From an uncultured Traorella sp. (lineage in GTDB: Bacteria > Bacillota_I > Bacilli_A > Erysipelotrichales > Erysipelotrichaceae): a stretch of DNA of 10,781 nucleotides. A model generated the notes under the pieces. The model was not told where the DNA came from, made no database searches, and worked only from the letters and a program-made list of their open reading frames with translations. The first letter of the stretch is position 1. The number at the start of each line of letters is the position of its first letter. The translations under genes and the position numbers were made by a program. Positions 6,368 to 10,781 of this stretch are shown one piece after another. The stretch spans positions 1 through 10,781 of the forward strand of contig CAMEUL010000024.1 of assembly GCA_945938205.1 (NCBI GenBank), read 5' to 3'.

Positions 6368-6471
6368 AACTTTTTGGAATTTTTACGATTTTTAAAATAG
6401 ATATAGTAAAATAATTACAATAAAAGAGATATTAAAAAAGTAAGTAAAACATATTATAAGTAGGTGATGAT
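6368..6471 (+). promoter_or_regulatory. Leader and presumed promoter region of the ABC operon
   Basis: This AT-rich 104-bp gap must hold the operon's promoter because a strong terminator precedes it. Candidates are weak. TATAGT (6402-6407) has no good -35. TTAAAA-17-TATAAG (6432-6460) would start inside the ribosome-binding site. The absence of a consensus promoter fits an activated promoter. AGGTGA (6462-6467) is the ribosome-binding site for the ATG at 6472. I found no convincing small peptide ORF here on either strand. Confidence 0.35.
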
Positions 6472-7836
6472 ATGAATGTATTTCAAAGAATCTTGATCAG
6501 TATTACCCGAAATTTAAAGAAGTCTCTTTTATTAGTGATGATTTCTTTTGTCTTGGGACTGTTTGTAGTATCTTCAATCTATATTTATCTATCATTAAAT
6601 ACGATTGATTCAAGCGTTAAAGAACAGTTGAGTCCGAGTATTTTAATTAGCGCAAAAGATGATTACGAACTGGATGGAGATATCTGGATCGATCTAATTG
6701 ATGAAGTAAGTACCAATCCAATTTTTCATAAATATCTTTCAGATGAACGTGTGAAATATGGAGATCTTTTATATAATCAATATACTAGTGCATCAAATCC
6801 AATCTTGAAAAGTTTACCTTTATTGATTGGAGTGAATCGCACTGAATTTGTTGATGTTTTAAATGGTGAATTTGATAATTTAAGAGGACGTTTGTTCACT
6901 CAAGAAGAAATGAATGATGGAAAGAATGTTATTGTCTTGATTGAGAATTTAAAATATGGTCCTCATTATGAAGTGGGTGACAAAATACAATACACTTTCA
7001 ATAAACTTACATCTTACCTTGATGAAGAACCTACTGCCATACTCACAGAAGAATTTGAAATTGTTGGGGTATTAGAATTAGAAGGCAATGAAGAAGATGA
7101 TTATGCAAATCATACATTAAATACGATGAATGCTGCAGATCAAGCGTATATCCCCTACCACACACTTGAATCCATCATGACAAAGCTAAGAAATTGGGAA
7201 TTGGATCGAGTAAGCAAATTGAACGAAGACAGTCATGAGTATGGATTTGATATACGAACAGGAAATATTCAATTTTGGAGAGCGTGTTATAAGTTAAATA
7301 GCGCTGATGATTTAGAAGGATTTGTCGAAGAACTAGAGAATGATTTGAGTGATTATCCTATTTTTGAAATTCAAAGTGATGTTTCAAACTATAAGGATGT
7401 TCAAAGCAGTACACAACGCTTAGGAAAAATATCTTTGATGGTTTTAATTATTTCTGTAGTAGGTTCTTTAATGATACTTACTTTAATCATTTATATCTGT
7501 ATGAAAGATAGAGAAAATGAAGTTGGATTATTGTTAGCTTTGGGAGAAAAGAAAAACAATATTCTCATTTGTTTTGTAATAGAAATCCTTGTATTATGTT
7601 CAATAGGTGTCATTTTATCATTCATATTTGGAAACACAGTGAGCAGCTTTGTTATTGATAAGTTTATTTTAAATCAAGAAATTATTGGACAATATAGCCA
7701 AACTATCATAAATCCAAACATGTTCAATCAATATCTTCTTTATGCATTATGTTTAGAAACAATAATACTTCTTTTATCTTCAATTTATCCATTATTTAAA
7801 ATAATGAAAACAAATCCTAAGAATTTACTTCAATAA
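6472..7836 (+). CDS. ABC transporter permease, FtsX/MacB type (first of two)
   Basis: 454 residues with the MacB/LolC/FtsX-type layout. One N-terminal membrane helix (about 18-42) is followed by a large external domain (about 45-318) and three C-terminal helices (about 321-344, 364-392 and 421-445). The chain ends in a basic K-T-N-P-K-N-L-L-Q tail. The 19-residue cytoplasmic loop at 345-363 (containing N-E-V-G-L-L-L-A-L-G-E-K) is the conserved segment that couples to the ATPase in this fold. A paralogue and an ATPase follow in the same operon, with 16 bases to the next gene. Family members move lipoproteins, peptides or drugs or act as mechanotransmitters. The substrate here cannot be read from sequence. 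Confidence 0.88.
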   Translation: MNVFQRILISITRNLKKSLLLVMISFVLGLFVVSSIYIYLSLNTIDSSVKEQLSPSILISAKDDYELDGDIWIDLIDEVSTNPIFHKYLSDERVKYGDLLYNQYTSASNPILKSLPLLIGVNRTEFVDVLNGEFDNLRGRLFTQEEMNDGKNVIVLIENLKYGPHYEVGDKIQYTFNKLTSYLDEEPTAILTEEFEIVGVLELEGNEEDDYANHTLNTMNAADQAYIPYHTLESIMTKLRNWELDRVSKLNEDSHEYGFDIRTGNIQFWRACYKLNSADDLEGFVEELENDLSDYPIFEIQSDVSNYKDVQSSTQRLGKISLMVLIISVVGSLMILTLIIYICMKDRENEVGLLLALGEKKNNILICFVIEILVLCSIGVILSFIFGNTVSSFVIDKFILNQEIIGQYSQTIINPNMFNQYLLYALCLETIILLLSSIYPLFKIMKTNPKNLLQ

Positions 7837-7852
7837 GAAGGGAGGCAATTGG

Positions 7853-9178
7853 ATGAATTTCTTAAAACGCAGTTTTATTAGTATGATAAGAAATTGTTCA
7901 AAAATATTGCCTCTCTTTTTTGCTGTGTTTGTTGTAGGGAATCTATTATGCAGTGCAGTTGCCATCAAACAAACGACCCTCAATACGAAGAAGCAATTTG
8001 AAAAAGCTTTTGGCACTAAGATCATTTTTGATTATAAAAATGGATATCAAAATATAGGTTATGAAGAAAACAACATAAAATATAGGAACTTGGGTGCTGT
8101 ATTTAAGGAAATCGATCAATTAGATATATATAGTTATTCGAATATTTCTTATTTCAGTAATTCTCTTGTTAGTCAAAATGTGAAATATCAGGAAAACGAA
8201 AACATCTATTATGAATATGAGGATATGCCTTTGTTTATTTGGGGTATTGATGAAACAATACCCATAGATGAAAAAGAATATGATATTGAATTAGTTGATG
8301 GACGTACTTTTACGCAAACTGAATTAAATCATTCAAAACATGTAGTGGTATTAAGCGAAAACTTTAAAATAACAAAAGATTCCAAAATAAGAAATATCGG
8401 AATCGGAGATGTTGTTTTCATTGAAAATGAACCATTTGAAGTGATTGGAATATATAAGAGATCAAAGAATGTGCAAATTGAAATCAATGGATATAATGAA
8501 GATAATAATTGTACTAGAATTTATATGCCGTTAGGTAGTTTAGATGAGATAACCACAAACATAAATCATATTCCAGTTCCAATTAAAGCGTTTTTCCAAC
8601 TAAACGATATAGAAGATACGGATCTGTTCATGGAGAATTATGCTTCTTTCACAAAAGGAATTCAAATACCCGATGATTTTTATATGATGAAGAGTACAGA
8701 ATTATTTGAGAAGATCGGTGCACCCATTGAATCACTTTCCAATATATCATCTTATATTTTAGTGACAACAGAAATCATCATGATATTGATATTAATGTTA
8801 TTTGTTTTTCTCATTATGAAAAATAGAAAACATGAGATAGGAATTTTATATGCACTGGGGGAAAGAAAATATAAGATCATCTTGCAGTTTATATTTGAAA
8901 TTTATCTTGTAGGATTATTAGCTTTGTCTTGTTCTACAATCACAGGGTGTAAACTAGGACAATGCTTGTCAACAACACTTATGAATATCGACAATAAAGA
9001 AGAATTGACAATCAAAGAGAAACAAGAACAACTTCATTTAATTGAAATGAATCAAGTGGATTATTCCATTGAATATTTTGGTCAAGTGTTTGTAGCTTGT
9101 TCACTTGCAATGATCATTTCGATTGGATTTCCTATTTCTTATATTTTACGATTTGAACCTAAAAAAATATTGATGTGA
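7853..9178 (+). CDS. ABC transporter permease, FtsX/MacB type (second of two)
   Basis: 441 residues, paralogous to the preceding permease. The N-terminus is alike (M-N-F-L-K-R-S-F-I-S-M-I-R-N). It has a first helix at about 17-38, an external domain, and three C-terminal helices at about 298-322, 342-364 and 408-432. The coupling loop at 323-341 is again exactly 19 residues (H-E-I-G-I-L-Y-A-L-G-E-R-K). The tail R-F-E-P-K-K-I-L matches the FtsX C-terminal pattern. The external domain differs from the first permease, so the pair probably forms a heterodimer, as LolC/LolE do. AAGGGAGG (7838-7845), 7 bases before the ATG, is a strong ribosome-binding site. The stop overlaps the ribosome-binding site of the ATPase gene. 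Confidence 0.88.
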   Translation: MNFLKRSFISMIRNCSKILPLFFAVFVVGNLLCSAVAIKQTTLNTKKQFEKAFGTKIIFDYKNGYQNIGYEENNIKYRNLGAVFKEIDQLDIYSYSNISYFSNSLVSQNVKYQENENIYYEYEDMPLFIWGIDETIPIDEKEYDIELVDGRTFTQTELNHSKHVVVLSENFKITKDSKIRNIGIGDVVFIENEPFEVIGIYKRSKNVQIEINGYNEDNNCTRIYMPLGSLDEITTNINHIPVPIKAFFQLNDIEDTDLFMENYASFTKGIQIPDDFYMMKSTELFEKIGAPIESLSNISSYILVTTEIIMILILMLFVFLIMKNRKHEIGILYALGERKYKIILQFIFEIYLVGLLALSCSTITGCKLGQCLSTTLMNIDNKEELTIKEKQEQLHLIEMNQVDYSIEYFGQVFVACSLAMIISIGFPISYILRFEPKKILM

Positions 9179-9186
9179 GGTACGAT

Positions 9187-9870
9187 ATGACAATACTAGA
9201 AACAAAAGATTTAACCTTTACATATCCGGATGGAGATAGTAGAAAGATTATTTTGAATGATGTAAATGTAGGTTTTGAAATAGGAAAATTCTATACAATT
9301 TTAGGACCTAGCGGAAGTGGCAAAACGACATTCTTGTCTCTGATTGCAGCATTAGATACACCTGAAAAAGGTGAAATCTTGTTGAATGGCGAAAATATTG
9401 GGAAGATAGGGTTAGAAAAATTTCGTCGTGATCATATTGGAATCATATTTCAAAGCTATAATTTGATTCCATACATGAATGCATTGGAAAATGTAATGGT
9501 TGCCATGTCCATCACAGATAACAAAATTGATGGAGATCTGAAACAAAATGCACTTAGGGTTTTAGAAAGTGTTGGTATTGACGGTACCAAAGCAACCAGA
9601 AGAATCAATCGATTAAGTGGTGGAGAACAACAACGTGTTGCGATTGCCCGTGCCATCAGTACCAATGTAGAGATCATCGTTGCAGATGAACCTACTGGAA
9701 ATTTAGATGGCAAGACAAGTGAAACAATTATTGAAATTTTTAAAGAATTAGCGCATAAGCAAAAAAAATGCGTTATCATGGTAACGCATTCTGAAAAGAT
9801 TGCACAACAAAGTGATGTAATCTTAAAGCTTAATACTGACATACAGAATTTTGAGGCACATACAAATTAA
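9187..9870 (+). CDS. ABC transporter ATP-binding protein (LolD/MacB type)
   Basis: 227 residues, full length for this class, cytosolic and membrane-associated. All ATPase motifs are intact: Walker A GPSGSGKT (40-47), Q-loop Gln89 in IIFQSYNL, signature LSGGEQQR (143-150), Walker B with D-E-P (Glu168), D-loop NLD (172-174) and switch His201. The Q-loop context and the LSGGEQQRVAIARA segment are typical of LolD/MacB ATPases that serve FtsX-type permeases. The ATG at 9187 is chosen because GAGG (9177-9180) lies 6 bases upstream; an in-frame GTG at 9175 has no such site. The gene starts 8 bases after the second permease. Residues about 194-202 are encoded by a DNA segment that also forms a minus-strand terminator. 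Confidence 0.95.
   Translation: MTILETKDLTFTYPDGDSRKIILNDVNVGFEIGKFYTILGPSGSGKTTFLSLIAALDTPEKGEILLNGENIGKIGLEKFRRDHIGIIFQSYNLIPYMNALENVMVAMSITDNKIDGDLKQNALRVLESVGIDGTKATRRINRLSGGEQQRVAIARAISTNVEIIVADEPTGNLDGKTSETIIEIFKELAHKQKKCVIMVTHSEKIAQQSDVILKLNTDIQNFEAHTN
9761..9790 (-). terminator. Intrinsic terminator for the minus-strand genes, inside the ATPase coding sequence
   Basis: Read on the minus strand, AATGCGTTA (9790-9782) and TAACGCATT (9775-9767) form a perfect 9-bp stem with a 6-base loop. Six further T residues (complement of the A-run 9761-9766) extend the two T's at the stem base to a run of eight. The plus strand has no T-run after the hairpin, so the site is directional. The gene it serves, msrC, ends at 9882, only 11 bp from the ATPase stop and with no other terminator in between. 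Confidence 0.75.
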
Positions 9871-9881
9871 ATGATTCAATA

Positions 9882-10313
9882 TTAAAAAAGTGTTTTGATA
9901 TACTCAGCAATTTCTGTAAACATCTTTTCATCTTCTTCACTGAAACGATCAAGGAGTGGTGAATCAATATCTAAAACTGCTACTACTTGATCTTCTTTGA
10001 TGATTGGTAGAACAATTTCACTGTTAGAGGCACTATCACAAGCAATATGTCCGGCAAATTGATGGACATTGGCAACTCTTAGTGTCTTTTTTTCTTGTAC
10101 ACAGGTTCCACAAACTCCTTTGCCTACTGGAATTCGAATACAGGCAGGTTTCCCTTGGAAAGGCCCTAAGACGAGTTCATGATCTTTCATGAGATAAAAT
10201 CCGACCCAGTTGATGTTATTAAGATGTTCATTCAAAATGGCACTGATGTTGGATAAATTGGCAATTAGATCTTTTTCATTTTCAGTGATGCTTTGGATTT
10301 CTTTTAATATCAT
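9882..10313 (-). CDS. msrC: Free methionine-(R)-sulfoxide reductase, GAF fold
   Basis: 143 residues forming a single GAF domain of the fRMsr family (E. coli MsrC/YebR, B. subtilis YtsP). These enzymes reduce free methionine-(R)-sulfoxide in the cytosol using thioredoxin. Signature blocks are LGPFQGKPACIRIP (49-62), GKGVCGT (64-70) and GHIACDSASNSEIVLP (88-103). Cys58, Cys68 and Cys92 keep the exact +10 and +24 spacing of E. coli Cys84/94/118, so the catalytic cysteine should be Cys92. Cys71 is an extra cysteine at a position usually occupied by Ala. The protein is about 15 residues shorter than YtsP at the N-terminus. The frame is open further upstream but has no ATG, GTG or TTG nearby, and no ribosome-binding site precedes the ATG. 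A promoter directly abuts the start. Confidence 0.92.
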   Translation of the reverse strand: MILKEIQSITENEKDLIANLSNISAILNEHLNNINWVGFYLMKDHELVLGPFQGKPACIRIPVGKGVCGTCVQEKKTLRVANVHQFAGHIACDSASNSEIVLPIIKEDQVVAVLDIDSPLLDRFSEEDEKMFTEIAEYIKTLF

Positions 10314-10319
10314 AGTTTC

Positions 10320-10348
10320 ATTATAATGAAGTTGAAGGTTTTCTTCAA
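10320..10348 (-). promoter_or_regulatory. SigA-type promoter of msrC, predicting a leaderless mRNA
   Basis: On the minus strand, TTGAAG (10348-10343), a 17-bp spacer and TATAAT (10325-10320) end only 6 bases before the msrC ATG (10313-10311). Transcription would begin at or next to the start codon. The -35 is one arm of the 7-bp inverted repeat at 10331-10349. Confidence 0.6.
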
Positions 10349-10349
10349 C
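10331..10349. repeat. 7-bp inverted repeat after the CotF-like gene, overlapping the msrC -35
   Basis: GTTGAAG (10331-10337) and CTTCAAC (10343-10349) form a perfect dyad with a 5-base centre. On the minus strand it starts at the last base of the CotF-like stop codon (10351-10349) but has no real T-run, so it is at best a weak terminator. Because one arm is the msrC -35, it could equally be an operator. Confidence 0.45.
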
Positions 10350-10615
10350 TATTTCATTTCTTGTGTGATCTGTTTCATTTTCTGATATGCTTTTTGAATT
10401 TCTGAATCAGTTTGTGCAGTTACGCTCATCCATCCTTCATCGATCATTTTTTCATAACAGGCACGCTGCATTTGTGTGGCATCTTCAAATAATTCATTCG
10501 CTTCATTGAATAATTCCGGCGTGCCGGCTTCTTCACTAAAATAAGCAAGCATGATGCGGTAATGCTTGAGTGAGATCAATGCGCAATTGATAATCTGTTC
10601 ATCTGTCATAGTCAT
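10349..10615 (-). CDS. CotF-like spore coat / ferritin-like helical protein
   Basis: 88 residues from the ATG at 10615, chosen because AGGAG (10627-10623) lies 7 bases upstream; the frame is open upstream but lacks such a site. The protein is a helical hairpin: I-I-N-C-A-L-I-S-L-K-H-Y-R, then a G-T-P-E-L-F turn (31-36), then a second helix ending Y-E-K-M-I-D-E-G-W (54-62). The T-P-E-L turn and the final Met-x-x-x-Gly-Trp resemble the Coat F (CotF, COG5577) domain, which is often encoded as a single short unit in Clostridia-type genomes. A general ferritin-like fold is the alternative. The start overlaps the stop of the upstream small ORF as ATGA, implying coupled translation. The promoter lies beyond the window. 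Confidence 0.6.
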   Translation of the reverse strand: MTMTDEQIINCALISLKHYRIMLAYFSEEAGTPELFNEANELFEDATQMQRACYEKMIDEGWMSVTAQTDSEIQKAYQKMKQITQEMK

Positions 10616-10776
10616 GATTTGGCTCCTTCCATAATTTCGGTTAATCGATTTGCCTGATCTTTGAGATCCGAACAAATATCTGAAAGAAAGTTTTGATTGT
10701 TTTCATCCTGCAATTGTTCCATTTCAAGCTGGATCTTCTTGTAAATTAGCATCGCTGCATTTACGATGTCTTCCAT
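10612..10776 (-). CDS. Small helical protein, 54 residues, unknown (may be partial)
   Basis: An ORF from the ATG at 10776 to TGA at 10614-10612, overlapping the CotF-like ATG by 4 bases (ATGA). The product is acidic, rich in Glu, Gln, Asp and Asn, with heptad-like hydrophobic spacing (M-L-I-Y-K-K-I-Q-L-E-M-E-Q-L), so it is probably one long helix or a coiled coil. The window ends 5 bases before the ATG, so the ribosome-binding site cannot be seen and the ORF may be the 3' end of a longer gene. The CotF-like gene's ribosome-binding site lies within its last codons. Function is unknown; a partner of the CotF-like protein is plausible from the coupling. Confidence 0.5.
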   Translation of the reverse strand: MEDIVNAAMLIYKKIQLEMEQLQDENNQNFLSDICSDLKDQANRLTEIMEGAKS

Positions 10777-10781
10777 ATATA

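Noticed and set aside
6374..6400. An 8-codon TTG-started ORF after the regulator terminator, as a possible RRNPP pheromone.
   Set aside because: It starts within T-rich DNA just after the terminator, has no ribosome-binding site, is too short for a pheromone precursor and lacks a signal peptide.
9767..9790. The hairpin in the ATPase gene as a plus-strand attenuator or terminator.
   Set aside because: The plus strand has CTGAAAAG after the stem and no T-run, so it cannot act as an intrinsic terminator in that direction.
9456..9842. A 128-codon open frame opposite the ABC ATPase.
   Set aside because: It mirrors a conserved ATPase gene, has Cys/Ser-rich low-information composition, and runs through the minus-strand terminator. 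It is a shadow ORF.
10616..10675. A 20-codon N-terminal extension of the CotF-like protein.
   Set aside because: The AGGAG ribosome-binding site at 10623-10627 points to the ATG at 10615, and the extension overlaps the small upstream ORF in another frame.

Overview
The window is a 10.8 kb stretch of a low-GC, AT-rich bacterial chromosome. Gene content points to a Bacillota (Firmicutes) gut-type organism. It holds a DUF1700/DUF4097 pair, an M32 carboxypeptidase, a YutG/LtrC-type PgpA, an FtsX/MacB-type ABC transporter, an fRMsr, and a CotF-like spore coat gene that hints at a spore former. Codon use and the HTH-TPR regulator style suggest Erysipelotrichia or a relative, but that is inference. 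I see no phage, IS element, CRISPR array, tRNA or rRNA.

Layout, left to right. (1) 1-1058, plus strand: the 3' end of a DUF1700-like membrane protein gene overlaps a DUF4097 beta-repeat protein gene, followed by a bidirectional terminator. (2) 1057-2550, minus strand: an M32 metallocarboxypeptidase that converges on that terminator. (3) 2551-2648: a short divergent promoter region with inverted TTGTA/TACAA elements. (4) 2649-5002, plus strand: an unknown lipoprotein, then a promoter placed just after its stop that drives pgpA and an AAC(3)-family acetyltransferase-like gene, closed by a hairpin. (5) 5036-6367, plus strand: a strong promoter embedded in an 11-bp inverted repeat drives an HTH protein and a TPR protein joined at TAATG. 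Together they look like one RRNPP-type (Rap/NprR/PlcR/AimR-like) regulator split in two, closed by a strong terminator. (6) 6472-9870, plus strand: an operon of two paralogous four-helix permeases and an ATPase, a LolCDE/MacB-type transporter probably controlled by the adjacent regulator. (7) 9882-10781, minus strand: a free methionine-(R)-sulfoxide reductase, apparently transcribed from its own promoter as a leaderless mRNA. Upstream of it lie a CotF-like gene and a 54-residue helical ORF overlapping at ATGA.

The points most worth following are the split HTH/TPR regulator with its operator-like repeats next to an orphan ABC transporter; a textbook intrinsic terminator for the minus-strand genes written antisense inside the ATPase coding sequence; the apparently leaderless msrC; and the AAC(3)-fold protein whose usually conserved CoA/active-site motifs are altered. 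No wholly unknown multi-gene system can be demonstrated from this sequence alone. The regulator-transporter module is the best candidate for new biology.
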